A stretch of 64,000 nt of DNA from Bacteroidaceae bacterium (lineage in GTDB: Bacteria; Bacteroidota; Bacteroidia; Bacteroidales; Bacteroidaceae). Made by a program: the position numbers and the translations under genes. The stretch is taken from positions 78,624 through 142,623 of the forward strand of contig JAFXTO010000005.1 in assembly GCA_017535725.1 (NCBI GenBank), written 5' to 3'. The notes beneath the pieces are model-generated. The model was given only the letters and a program-made list of their open reading frames with translations, was not told where the DNA came from and ran no database searches. Of the stretch, positions 8,184 through 16,634 are shown piece after piece (position 1 is the first letter of the stretch; each line of letters opens with the position of its first letter).

Positions 8184-8289
8184 CACAAATATTTTGGAGT
8201 AGAAGCTAATTTGTGTATAAAATCTCCATTTCCTTGCTCAATTATTCTATTTTTGGGCATTTTCTTGGTCCTATTCATTAACTTTACAC

Positions 8290-8297
8290 TATCTTTG
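8290..8297 (+). promoter_or_regulatory. Promoter -7 element of lipid kinase
   Basis: TATCTTTG nine bases before the ATG at 8307, giving a very short leader. This is why the start at 8307 is preferred over longer in-frame options. Confidence 0.65.
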
Positions 8298-8306
8298 CAC
8301 CGTTTT

Positions 8307-9326
8307 ATGGACAAAACACGAATACTATTCATAGCAAACCCCATTGCGGGAACGCACGACAAGCGTTCCATCATCGAATCGCTGCCCCATTATCTCCCAC
8401 GTGAACGATTCGAATGGGAGGTGGCTTGGACAGAGCACCGAGGCCACGCGGCCGAGATTGCCCTGCAAGCAGCCGAGGACGCCTTCGATGTCTGTGCCGC
8501 TATCGGAGGCGATGGAACCGTCAACGAGGTCGCTCGTTCGCTCTGTCACACACAGACGGCACTCGCCATCATACCCATGGGTAGTGGAAATGGACTTGCA
8601 CGTCACATACAGATTCCCATGAATCCGGACAAGGCCCTGGAAGTGCTCGCACGATGTGACATCAAGGCTCTGGACTACGGCATCATCAACGACATACCTT
8701 TCTTCTGCACTTGCGGCATGGGATTCGATGCCTTCATCAGCGAGAAATTCGCCACCAGCGGAAAGCGAGGACTGATCACTTACATCGAGAACACCCTGAA
8801 AGGCGGACTCTCCTATGAACCGGAAACTTACGAACTCGAACTTGACGGACAGAAAGAACACTACAAAGCCTTCCTCATCGCATGCGGCAATGCCTCGCAG
8901 TACGGCAACAACTTCTATATCACCCCTCAGGCATCCATGTCCGATGGCCTGCTCGACGTGACCATCATAGAGCCTTTCAACGTCATCAAGGCTCCGCAAA
9001 TCGTCATGCAGATGCTGAACAAGACGCTGGACACGAACTCCCACATTCGCACCTTCCAATGCCGTTCACTCCACGTCCACCGCTCACTACCGGGTGTTAT
9101 CCACTTCGATGGCGAGCCTGCCGAAGCCGGAACCGACATCGAGATTCGCCTTGTGCCCAAGGGTTTGCAGGTGGTGGTCAACGAATCTGCTGAAAAGAAG
9201 CCGCAAGCCCCCATGCTCCATATCTTTCAGGATCTCTACGACCAAATCACCAGCGACATCAAATCCCAGCAGCGTAAGCTCCTGGCCATCAACAAAGACC
9301 TTCTCGACCGCATCCTCCAGAGATAG
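8307..9326 (+). CDS. Diacylglycerol kinase family lipid kinase (possible sphingoid kinase)
   Basis: A 339-residue soluble lipid kinase of the DAGK catalytic-domain/YegS family. The nucleotide loop GGDGTVNEVARSL lies near residue 70 and the second motif MGSGNGLARHI near residue 98; a beta-sandwich C-terminal domain follows (YFCTCGMGFDA, HFDGEPAEAG). The family includes diacylglycerol and sphingosine kinases, so the substrate cannot be fixed from sequence; the divergent serine palmitoyltransferase next door makes a sphingoid base or ceramide plausible. The start MDKTRILFIANPIAG is chosen from the promoter position and the usual N-terminus. The ygiQ-like gene follows after 65 bases on the same strand. 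Confidence 0.88.
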   Translation: MDKTRILFIANPIAGTHDKRSIIESLPHYLPRERFEWEVAWTEHRGHAAEIALQAAEDAFDVCAAIGGDGTVNEVARSLCHTQTALAIIPMGSGNGLARHIQIPMNPDKALEVLARCDIKALDYGIINDIPFFCTCGMGFDAFISEKFATSGKRGLITYIENTLKGGLSYEPETYELELDGQKEHYKAFLIACGNASQYGNNFYITPQASMSDGLLDVTIIEPFNVIKAPQIVMQMLNKTLDTNSHIRTFQCRSLHVHRSLPGVIHFDGEPAEAGTDIEIRLVPKGLQVVVNESAEKKPQAPMLHIFQDLYDQITSDIKSQQRKLLAINKDLLDRILQR

Positions 9327-9391
9327 CTCTACACCCCATCCCCTGTGTTCCCATCAATCCGTTCGATGGGGCATCCTTTCCCTCCTCCTCC

Positions 9392-11569
9392 ATGACAACA
9401 ACCCAGCCTCAGCTCACCGACTTCCTCCCTACCACCCGCCGCGAAATGCAACTGCGCGGATGGGAGCAAGCAGATGTCATCTTGCTGAGTGCCGATGCCT
9501 ATGTAGACCACCCATCGTTTGGTGCTGCGGTCATCGGACGGCTGCTGGAAGCTGAGGGATTACGCGTGGCCATCATCCCCCAGCCCGACTGGCACGGTGA
9601 CTTCCGCGACTTCAAGAAATTAGGACGTCCGCGGCTATGGTTTGGAGTGGCACCCGGCTGCATGGATTCGATGGTCAACAAGTACACTGCAGCCCGACGG
9701 CTCAGAAGCGAGGATGCCTACAGCCCTGACGGACGCCACGACCTGCGACCCGAGTACCCCACCATCGTCTATACCCAAATCGTCAAGCGCCTCTTCCCCG
9801 ATGTCCCTGTAGTCCTTGGCGGCATCGAGGCTTCCATGCGTCGTCTGATGCACTATGACTACTGGCAGGAGCGTTTCCGCCCCAGCATCCTCGTGGACAG
9901 CGGTGCCGACTGCATCATCTACGGCATGGGCGAGCAGCCTACGCTGGAACTCACCCACCGCGTCCTCGACCTACTCGACAGCAGGCATCCCGACCTCGCC
10001 TATGACGACGAAGGCAACGCCCTCCTCACCTCCGCCGCCTTCCGCCAACTGATAGCCGGCAATGTATCCACTTCCTCTCTCTCTTCTTCCTCATCGTCAT
10101 CTTTCTCGTCCTCTTCCTCATCTTCCTCGCCCTCATCTTCCTTTTCCTCATCTTCCTCTCACCCTTCGTTGGTGCCCGGCGGTTTTCCCGCCGGTCCCTT
10201 CTCCCCCATCCCTCAAACCGTCACCCTCCACTCCTCCGCCGCCTCTATTCCCGGCGGCATCCGTCCTGATGACATCGTTCTCCACTCTTTCGAGGAATGC
10301 CTTCTTAACCTTCGCCTCCATGCCGAAGATTTTCACCTCATCGAAGAACAGAGCAACCGCTACGAGGCACAACGTCTCATCCAGCAGACAGGCAGCCAGT
10401 GGGTAGTCGTCAATCCACCCTACCCTCCAATAACCACCGAGGAGATAGACCACAGCTTCGACCTTCCTTACACGCGCTTGCCTCATCCCAAATACAAGGA
10501 CAAACGCATCCCCGCCTACGAGATGATTCGCTTTTCGGTGAACATGCACCGCGGTTGCTTCGGCGGCTGTGCCTTCTGCACCATCTCTGCACATCAGGGC
10601 AAGTTCGTCGTCTGTCGGAGCAAGAAAAGCATCCTCCGGGAAGTGGAGGCCATCACCCACCTGCCCGACTTCCGAGGCTACCTATCCGACCTCGGAGGAC
10701 CTTCAGCCAATATGTATGGGATGAAGGGTCGCAACCAGAAAGCCTGTCGCAAGTGCCATCGCCCCTCATGCATCCACCCAGAGGTATGCCCCAACCTCTG
10801 TGGCGACCACCGTCCGTTGCTTGACATCTATCATGCTGTAGCTCAGGTTCCAGGTATCAAACGTGCCTTCATCGGAAGCGGTGTCCGCTATGATCTTCTG
10901 CTGCATGATTGGAAAGACGAGGCTCTCAACAAAGCCGCCGCCGACTACACCCGCGAACTCATTCTTCATCACGTCAGCGGTCGCCTGAAAGTTGCTCCAG
11001 AGCACACCTCCGACACCGTGCTTTCACTGATGCGGAAGCCCTCCTTCCGTCTCTTCCATGCTTTCAAGCGTCGCTTCGATGACATCAACCGCCAAGCAGG
11101 TCTGCGCCAGCAAATCATCCCCTACTTCATCAGTTCACATCCGGGTTGTCGCGAGGAAGATATGGTACAGTTAGCTATCGAGACACGTCGGCTTGACTTC
11201 CAGTTGGAACAGGTGCAGGACTTCACGCCCACCCCGATGACCACAGCCACTACGATGTGGGCCACCGGCTATGACCCCGACACCCTTCAACCCGTCTTCT
11301 GTGCCCGCACGCCCGCCGAGAAGCAGACTCAGCGCATGTTCTTCTTCTGGTACCGTCCCGAAGAACGTCGGCGCATCGAACAAGAACTACGCCGCATAGG
11401 CCGCCCAGACCTGCTCAAACAGCTTTTTGACAATGAGACTTATAAGGCCCATGACCCACATAAGGCCCATGAGACCCATAAGACCCATAAGACCCACAAA
11501 ACCCATGATTCCCATGAGTCCTATTCTTCCCTAAAAAACAAAAACCATAAACCCCATAAGAAAAAATGA
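9392..11569 (+). CDS. ygiQ: YgiQ family radical SAM protein with serine-rich insert and His-rich tail
   Basis: A 725-residue radical SAM protein of the YgiQ/UPF0313 family, whose reaction is unknown. The N-terminal domain starts FLPTTRREMQLRGW; the iron-sulfur motif CFGGCAFC lies in HRGCFGGCAFCTISAHQGK, and QDFTPTPMTTATTMW is a family signature. Two parts look acquired. After IAGN (residue 225) there is an insertion of about 55 residues, first almost pure serine from TCNTCC repeats, then VPGGFPAGP from a hairpin (10176-10194), before the conserved DDIVLHSFEECL resumes. The last 40 residues repeat HKAHETHKTHKTH, encoded by a degenerate CCCATAAGA array. The stop overlaps the next start as ATGA. 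Confidence 0.93.
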   Translation: MTTTQPQLTDFLPTTRREMQLRGWEQADVILLSADAYVDHPSFGAAVIGRLLEAEGLRVAIIPQPDWHGDFRDFKKLGRPRLWFGVAPGCMDSMVNKYTAARRLRSEDAYSPDGRHDLRPEYPTIVYTQIVKRLFPDVPVVLGGIEASMRRLMHYDYWQERFRPSILVDSGADCIIYGMGEQPTLELTHRVLDLLDSRHPDLAYDDEGNALLTSAAFRQLIAGNVSTSSLSSSSSSSFSSSSSSSSPSSSFSSSSSHPSLVPGGFPAGPFSPIPQTVTLHSSAASIPGGIRPDDIVLHSFEECLLNLRLHAEDFHLIEEQSNRYEAQRLIQQTGSQWVVVNPPYPPITTEEIDHSFDLPYTRLPHPKYKDKRIPAYEMIRFSVNMHRGCFGGCAFCTISAHQGKFVVCRSKKSILREVEAITHLPDFRGYLSDLGGPSANMYGMKGRNQKACRKCHRPSCIHPEVCPNLCGDHRPLLDIYHAVAQVPGIKRAFIGSGVRYDLLLHDWKDEALNKAAADYTRELILHHVSGRLKVAPEHTSDTVLSLMRKPSFRLFHAFKRRFDDINRQAGLRQQIIPYFISSHPGCREEDMVQLAIETRRLDFQLEQVQDFTPTPMTTATTMWATGYDPDTLQPVFCARTPAEKQTQRMFFFWYRPEERRRIEQELRRIGRPDLLKQLFDNETYKAHDPHKAHETHKTHKTHKTHDSHESYSSLKNKNHKPHKKK
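10080..10160 (+). repeat. TCTTCC microsatellite inside ygiQ
   Basis: A run of TCTTCC/TCATCT-type hexamers in frame encodes some 30 serines with a few Phe and Pro. It is placed inside the interdomain insertion of the YgiQ protein and is likely to vary in length by slippage. Confidence 0.8.
10176..10194 (+). repeat. CCGGCGG-TTTTC-CCGCCGG hairpin inside ygiQ
   Basis: A perfect 7-bp stem with loop TTTTC, translated as part of PGGFPAG. The same loop with different but complementary stems occurs inside the epimerase gene (29248-29268) and in imperfect form in the double ABC ATPase gene (17339-17358). Confidence 0.7.
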
Positions 11570-11997
11570 AACAAATCCTCATCCTCGTGGTGGCCTTCAC
11601 CTTGCTGGCCACCCCTAGCAGTGTCCTTGCCAAGAGTAAATTGGAAAAGCGTTATGAGTACACACTCCGCAACCTGAAGTTAGACAAACAGACAGAGGCC
11701 AAGTTTGCCCCTATCCTGAAAGCCTATCTCACCGAAAAGAAAGCCTGCAATGATCCGTATGACGACCTCAAGGACAAATACAAAGCTGCCGAAAAGGCAG
11801 GAACCATCACCGACGGCCAAGCCAAACAGCTGCTCGACGCCAAGTTCGAGGCCGAGACAAAGGAACTTGCAGTCAAGAAGAAATACTACGCCGAGTTCGC
11901 AAAAATCCTGAAGATGAAGAAAGTCTGGTATGCCTTCGACCTCTCCAACGACAAGATGAGCAAGATTGAAGGACGCGACAAAGACAATGACGACTAA
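11566..11997 (+). CDS. Small exported helical protein, unknown
   Basis: A 143-residue protein with a signal peptide (MKQILILVVAFTLLATPSSVLA, cleavage after VLA likely) and a mature part that is mostly charged helix, rich in Lys, Glu and Asp. The heptad-like segments LEKRYEYTLRNLKL and AKQLLDAKFEAETKEL suggest a periplasmic helical hairpin of the Spy/CpxP kind. That is inference from composition; no LTxxQ motif is visible. The start codon overlaps the ygiQ stop by four bases, implying translational coupling. The dipeptidase gene follows after 14 bases. A similar-looking exported protein is encoded at 39427-39909. Confidence 0.75.
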   Translation: MKQILILVVAFTLLATPSSVLAKSKLEKRYEYTLRNLKLDKQTEAKFAPILKAYLTEKKACNDPYDDLKDKYKAAEKAGTITDGQAKQLLDAKFEAETKELAVKKKYYAEFAKILKMKKVWYAFDLSNDKMSKIEGRDKDNDD

Positions 11998-12011
11998 GCA
12001 AGTACCTACTT

Positions 12012-13640
12012 ATGAAAAGATTATTTATTAGCTGCCTGTTTACCATCGTCTGTGGGATAGTAGGTTACGCCTGTACAAACCTCATCGTAGGCAAGAAAGC
12101 CTCTGCCGATGGCTCCGTCATGATAACCTACAGCGCCGACGACTACGGCTCCTACGGCTACCTCCACTTTTACCCAGCCGCCGACCACCAACCAGGCGAG
12201 ACCCGATCCCTCTACGACTACGAGACAAACAACTACCTCGGCGAAATACCAGAAGTAGCCCACACTTATAACGTTATCGGACAAATCAACGAGCACCAAC
12301 TCAGCATCATGGAAACGACCTTTGGTGGTCGTGAGGAGTTGACAGACACGACAGGCTTGCTTGACTACGGTTCGTTGATGTACGTCACCCTCCAACGTGC
12401 CCGTACCGCCCGCGAAGCCATCGATGTGTGGGCCAAGTTAGTGGAGGAATACGGATACCGCTCTGAGGGAGAAAGCATTACCATCGCCGACCCTAATGAG
12501 GTGTGGGTATTGGAGATGATAGGAAAAGGGCCTGGCCGCAAAGGTGCTGTATGGGTGGCTCGCCGTCTGCCCGACGACTGCATCACGGGTCACGCCAACC
12601 AAGCCCGCATCACCCGTTTCCCCCTCAAGGATCCCGCCAACTGCGTTTACTCCAAGGACGTCATCAGCTTCGCCCGAGAGAAAGGATACTTTACTGGTAA
12701 GGATGCCGACTTCTCGTTCCGCGATGCATACGCCCCCAATGATTTCAGCGGCCGTCGCATCTGCGAAGCCCGCGTCTGGACGTTCTTCAACCGTTTTTGC
12801 GTCGGAATGGACAAATACTTGCCTTACGCATTAGGAATAGAAGAGAACACCGAGGAAATGCCCTGGTGCATGAAGCCCGACACCCTCGTCAGCCTCAACG
12901 CCCTCAAGCAAGCCATGCGCGACCACTTCGAAGGTACTCCTATGGACATGACATCCGATATCGGAGCCGGCCCTTATGAGGCACCCTACCGCCCCACTCC
13001 ACTCACCTTCGAGGTTGATGGCAAGAAGTATTTCAATGAGCGTCCCATCAGCACCCAGCAGACCGCCGTCACCTACCTCGCCCAACTGCGTTCCTGGCTT
13101 CCCAACCACGTCGGTGGCGTCCTTTGGTGTGGTTTCGACGATGCCAATATGGTAGCCTACGCCCCCGTCTACTGCTGCTCCACCATCTGCCCTGAGCCCT
13201 ACGCCGAGAAGACAGCAGATCCCTTCACCTTCTCATTGAAAAGTGCCTACTGGCTCGCCAACGCCCTCTCAAACTTCGTCTATCCGCGCTACTGCCAGCT
13301 CTTCCCCGAGCTGCGCGATGCCCGCAACCGCCTCGACACAGACTTCGAGACCTTGCAACAGCGTACGGAAGCCGAAGCACAGACCATGTCGCAGCGTGAA
13401 GCCGTGAGCTATCTGACGGATTACACCTCCCGTGCCTCTGGGCTGATGATGGACCGCTGGCGTCAACTATTCGAGCGCATCATCGTGAAGTACAACGACA
13501 TGGCCATCAAGCCCGAAGAGAACGGAGAATACAAGAAGACAGCAGGTGGCGATCACGTGCCTCTCATCCGTACTGGTTACCCCGAACGCTACCGCCGTCT
13601 CATCATCGAGCAGACGGGAGACCGCTATCTCAAGCCGTAA
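12012..13640 (+). CDS. Peptidase family C69 dipeptidase
   Basis: A 542-residue Ntn-hydrolase of family C69 (PepD-like dipeptidases). After a signal-like segment of 20 residues, MKRLFISCLFTIVCGIVGYA, comes CTNLIVGKKASADGSVMI. Its Cys21 is the expected catalytic nucleophile after removal of the preceding residues. TFGGREEL and EGESITIADPNEVWVLEMIGKGPG are typical of the family, and the length matches Bacteroidetes members. The leader suggests export to the periplasm, where it would cleave dipeptides for nutrition. It closes a three-gene plus-strand unit, and a bidirectional terminator follows 50 bases after the stop. Confidence 0.9.
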   Translation: MKRLFISCLFTIVCGIVGYACTNLIVGKKASADGSVMITYSADDYGSYGYLHFYPAADHQPGETRSLYDYETNNYLGEIPEVAHTYNVIGQINEHQLSIMETTFGGREELTDTTGLLDYGSLMYVTLQRARTAREAIDVWAKLVEEYGYRSEGESITIADPNEVWVLEMIGKGPGRKGAVWVARRLPDDCITGHANQARITRFPLKDPANCVYSKDVISFAREKGYFTGKDADFSFRDAYAPNDFSGRRICEARVWTFFNRFCVGMDKYLPYALGIEENTEEMPWCMKPDTLVSLNALKQAMRDHFEGTPMDMTSDIGAGPYEAPYRPTPLTFEVDGKKYFNERPISTQQTAVTYLAQLRSWLPNHVGGVLWCGFDDANMVAYAPVYCCSTICPEPYAEKTADPFTFSLKSAYWLANALSNFVYPRYCQLFPELRDARNRLDTDFETLQQRTEAEAQTMSQREAVSYLTDYTSRASGLMMDRWRQLFERIIVKYNDMAIKPEENGEYKKTAGGDHVPLIRTGYPERYRRLIIEQTGDRYLKP

Positions 13641-13689
13641 AGACTTCTTCTCCAACACTCTTAGGCCATTCGGGCGAATCACGAAAAAA

Positions 13690-13724
13690 GAGGAGCACAT
13701 TGCGTGTTCCTCCTTTTTCGTTTT
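13690..13724. terminator. Bidirectional intrinsic terminator
   Basis: GAGGAGCAC and GTGTTCCTC pair around loop ATTGC, with CTTTTTCG on the right and a run of six A on the left. It can terminate the dipeptidase unit (plus) and the DUF2264 gene (minus), which converge here. Confidence 0.8.
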
Positions 13725-13741
13725 ATATCAGATATAGAAAT

Positions 13742-15067
13742 TTATTCCCAGTAGAGCATTTCGCGGTTGATGTCCCACTTGTGGTCTTTCGGGAAGTCGT
13801 CACCTTCCCACGCCTTCTTCGACGTCCACTTCTCGGGAGCGTCTGTCCAGAAAGGATCGTCGGCAGGCAGGCCTAGTGGCATGAAGGCGAGGCTGGTCAT
13901 GTAGAGCGAACCGTTGTTGGTGTACCAATCGGCCACGTTCGGGTGTGAGCCTACGAAACCGATGGTCAGGTAGCCGTCCTCGGTGAAGTTCGTCTTACCC
14001 TTGCCCTCGAACATGCGTTTCATCACAGCGGTAATACCGGCGCGGACCTGTCCGTTGTGCAGTTCTTCAGGCAGTTGCTTCATCCATGCCAACTGAGCCA
14101 GTGGCTGAAGCACGGCCAAACGATAGGGAATGGAACGGCCAACAACCGGGAACGTTCCTTCGGGCGAGATGAATCGCTCGAGGATAACGCTGTACTTCTG
14201 CATACGCTTCGTCACCACTTCCAGACGGTTCTTGGCACCGTTGCGCTTGTCGCCCTTCGAACGGATGAGATAAGTGTTATTGGGCTGCTTGGCTGCTACC
14301 ATCTGCAAGCACTCGGTATACATTGGTTGGATGACATAGGCGTTGTAGTAGTCGAAAGCGAAGCTGGGACCATCACTGTACAGGCCGTCGCCAATATACC
14401 ATTCCTCGGCTTTCGACATCGCCATCTTGATGCGGAAGGCGTCAGGACCTCCGTTAACATACATCAGGAAAGCCTCTTCCATACCCACGAACAGCAACCA
14501 GTTGGTGTAAGGCGGGTCGTAGCGGCGTAGGCCTTGCAGTTCCTTGATATACCGTTGTTTGGTGAGGTCATCAAGGGGTTCCCAGAGGGCACTGTAGCCG
14601 CGGAACAGACTCTCAACGACGTATGCAGCATCCACCAAAGTCTGTCCACCACTCGTCCATCCAAGATAGTCAGGGCTTTCGGGGTCCACGGCATTCTTGT
14701 ATGCCTGCAGAGCCCATTCGCGTAGTTGCTTGCGTTTCTGCCCTTCGGGTGTATCGTCATCAGGCAAGGTCAGCCACGGAGCGATGCCGGCCATAAGTCG
14801 TCCGAAGCACTCCATGTAGGCGACCTTCTTGTCGCGGTTGTCCCAGGTAGGCGAGAGTTCCAGCTTCATATTCTTTTGGAGCGTGCCGTTGGCCATATTC
14901 TCTAATACGGGAGCAGCCATCGTGTAAGCCAGTTCTACCCAATAAGCACGGTCACTCTGACCGTCACCCAGCGGGTTCTCCGCCGCCTGAACCTTCTTCT
15001 TACTGGCAGCCATAACGACTCCGGCAGAGAGGAAAAGTACACCTATTATATATAATACACGTCTCAT
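13742..15067 (-). CDS. DUF2264 domain-containing exported protein
   Basis: A 441-residue protein with a signal peptide (MRRVLYIIGVLFLSAGVVMA) and a DUF2264 domain, a family of secreted (alpha/alpha)6-barrel-like proteins often found with polysaccharide-use genes. Visible signatures are YMECFGRLMAGIAPWL, DPESPDYLGW, TNWLLFVGMEEAFLM and YSDGPSFAFDYYNAYVIQPMY. The enzymatic role is not established; a lyase or hydrolase acting on uronic-acid glycans has been suggested from fold, which is inference here. It follows the DUF1573 gene by 21 bases on the same strand and probably shares its promoter. Confidence 0.9.
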   Translation of the reverse strand: MRRVLYIIGVLFLSAGVVMAASKKKVQAAENPLGDGQSDRAYWVELAYTMAAPVLENMANGTLQKNMKLELSPTWDNRDKKVAYMECFGRLMAGIAPWLTLPDDDTPEGQKRKQLREWALQAYKNAVDPESPDYLGWTSGGQTLVDAAYVVESLFRGYSALWEPLDDLTKQRYIKELQGLRRYDPPYTNWLLFVGMEEAFLMYVNGGPDAFRIKMAMSKAEEWYIGDGLYSDGPSFAFDYYNAYVIQPMYTECLQMVAAKQPNNTYLIRSKGDKRNGAKNRLEVVTKRMQKYSVILERFISPEGTFPVVGRSIPYRLAVLQPLAQLAWMKQLPEELHNGQVRAGITAVMKRMFEGKGKTNFTEDGYLTIGFVGSHPNVADWYTNNGSLYMTSLAFMPLGLPADDPFWTDAPEKWTSKKAWEGDDFPKDHKWDINREMLYWE

Positions 15068-15088
15068 GATTTAGGATTTTTACAATGA

Positions 15089-15538
15089 TTACTTCTGCTC
15101 CTCATCGGGAGTCATGTTTCCTTTGATATAGAGGTTTACGGCCTTGTTCTCCTTTGCATTCGAGCGCACGGTGACAACCTTGCGGAATTGACCGGGGAAC
15201 TTTCCTTTACCGTTGTAGGTCACCTTGATGGCACCACGCTCGCCGGGCTTGATGGGTGTCTTCGTATAGTCAGGTACCGTGCAACCACAGCTGGAGATAG
15301 CCTGATGAATGACCAGCGGGGCTGTGCCCACATTCGTGAAAGCAAATTCGCAGGAAACGACGGCCTCGCTCTCGCTGAACGATCCGAAATCATACGTCAA
15401 TGTGTCGAACTTGATTTCTGCAACCTTTTCGTCGTTCTGTTCCTGAGCGACGTTGACGGTAGTCTTCTGAGGTTCCTGAGCCTGCAAGCTCCATACGGAG
15501 GCAGCCAACAGAAGGGAATAAAAGAGCATCTTTTTCAT
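15089..15538 (-). CDS. DUF1573 domain-containing exported protein
   Basis: A 149-residue protein with signal peptide MKKMLFYSLLLAASVWSLQA and an Ig-like DUF1573 domain, a common Bacteroidetes family. The conserved core reads FDTLTYDFGSFSESEAVVSCEFAFTNVGTAPL followed by ISSCGCTVPDYTKTPIKPGE, where the SSCGCT pair of cysteines is the hallmark. The function is unknown; the fold suggests periplasmic binding or assembly. The start at 15538 is chosen because it begins the signal peptide and lies about 70 bases after a TAnnTTTG promoter. DUF2264 follows. Confidence 0.9.
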   Translation of the reverse strand: MKKMLFYSLLLAASVWSLQAQEPQKTTVNVAQEQNDEKVAEIKFDTLTYDFGSFSESEAVVSCEFAFTNVGTAPLVIHQAISSCGCTVPDYTKTPIKPGERGAIKVTYNGKGKFPGQFRKVVTVRSNAKENKAVNLYIKGNMTPDEEQK

Positions 15539-15605
15539 GTGTTTTGTTATTTTTATGATTCGATATTTCTGTGGTTTTGAATACGAAAAGCACGCTTTTC
15601 GCGTG

Positions 15606-15613
15606 CAAAAGTA
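15606..15613 (-). promoter_or_regulatory. Promoter -7 element of DUF1573 gene
   Basis: TACTTTTG on the minus strand, about 68 bases before the start at 15538. Confidence 0.6.
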
Positions 15614-15688
15614 TCTTCTTTTTTGCAAAATGATAGCACAAAGAGATAAAAAAAGCGTTAAAAAGCCTCTTTTGTGGGTCTTTTTCCT

Positions 15689-15696
15689 TACTTTTG
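15689..15696 (+). promoter_or_regulatory. Promoter -7 element of DUF4286-ruvC
   Basis: TACTTTTG only four bases before the ATG at 15701, so the mRNA is predicted to be leaderless or nearly so. Confidence 0.65.
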
Positions 15697-15700
15697 CACC

Positions 15701-16012
15701 ATGATTCTCTACAATACCACTTATCAGATGCCCATTACAGACGCACGGAACTTCGTCGTCTGGGTTCATGAAATAATGTTCCCGCGCGTACGGGATTTTG
15801 GATTCTTGAAGAACGGACGACTGTCGCGTATTCTCTCGCACAAGGAAGAAGACTCCGAGTGCTTCGCCCTCCAGTTTGAAGTGGAGAGTACAGCACGCCT
15901 CCACTACTGGTTCGTCAAACAGGGGAAAGCCCTTGGCGAGGAACTCAATAACACATTTGAGGGACGCGTCCTCGGATTCTCCACCATGATGGAAGTAATC
16001 ACGGAAAGTTAA
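15701..16012 (+). CDS. DUF4286 family protein
   Basis: A 103-residue cytoplasmic protein matching DUF4286, a Bacteroidetes family that sits directly before ruvC. It starts [10 protein letters not shown], has the conserved [12 protein letters not shown] helix and ends with [11 protein letters not shown], a ferredoxin-like alpha-beta layout. The function is unknown; conserved linkage to ruvC suggests a link to recombination or simply co-expression. The start is set at 15701 by the promoter four bases upstream. The stop codon is one base from the ruvC start. Confidence 0.88.
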   Translation: MILYNTTYQMPITDARNFVVWVHEIMFPRVRDFGFLKNGRLSRILSHKEEDSECFALQFEVESTARLHYWFVKQGKALGEELNNTFEGRVLGFSTMMEVITES

Positions 16013-16013
16013 T

Positions 16014-16577
16014 ATGGACACCGAACGCATCATATTAGGCATTGACCCAGGAACCACCATCATGGGCTACGGCATCCTCAAAGTCTGTGGACGGAAGGCA
16101 GAGATGGTGACAATGGGTGTCATCGACCTGCGCAAGTTCGCCGACCACTATCTAAAACTCGGACACATCTTCGAGCGCATCACCAGCATCATTGAAGGCT
16201 ACCTCCCCGACGAAGTGGCCATCGAGGCTCCTTTCTTCGGCAAGAACGTGCAATCCATGTTGAAACTCGGACGTGCTCAGGGCGTAGCGATGGCCGCTGC
16301 AATCAGTCGCCAAGTCCCCATCAAGGAGTACGCTCCCATGCAAATCAAGATGGCCATCACGGGCAACGGTTCTGCTTCCAAGGAACAGGTGGCCTACATG
16401 TTGCGACAGATGTTGAAGATTCCAGAGGAAACCATGCTTCCCTGGCTCGACGCCACCGACGGCCTCGCTGCCGCCTACTGCCATTTCATCGAGAGTTCAC
16501 GCCCCACCACCAGCGGTGGAGCCAAGTCCTGGAAAGACTTCGTCCGCAAGAACAAAGACAAAGTCCACGGGGTATAA
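16014..16577 (+). CDS. ruvC: Holliday junction endonuclease RuvC
   Basis: RuvC resolves Holliday junctions together with RuvAB. The 187-residue protein has the RNase H-like fold with its four acidic catalytic positions: Asp in [14 protein letters not shown], Glu in [14 protein letters not shown], and two Asp in [27 protein letters not shown] is the conserved helix. A short C-terminal extension beyond the fold is rich in Lys and Ser. It is the second gene of a DUF4286-ruvC pair, with the double ABC ATPase gene following on the same strand. Confidence 0.96.
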   Translation: MDTERIILGIDPGTTIMGYGILKVCGRKAEMVTMGVIDLRKFADHYLKLGHIFERITSIIEGYLPDEVAIEAPFFGKNVQSMLKLGRAQGVAMAAAISRQVPIKEYAPMQIKMAITGNGSASKEQVAYMLRQMLKIPEETMLPWLDATDGLAAAYCHFIESSRPTTSGGAKSWKDFVRKNKDKVHGV

Positions 16578-16634
16578 ATTGTCCATTTGCCAGTTTCCAT
16601 TCGTCAGTTTCCACTTTCCTTTTTCCTTTTTCAA

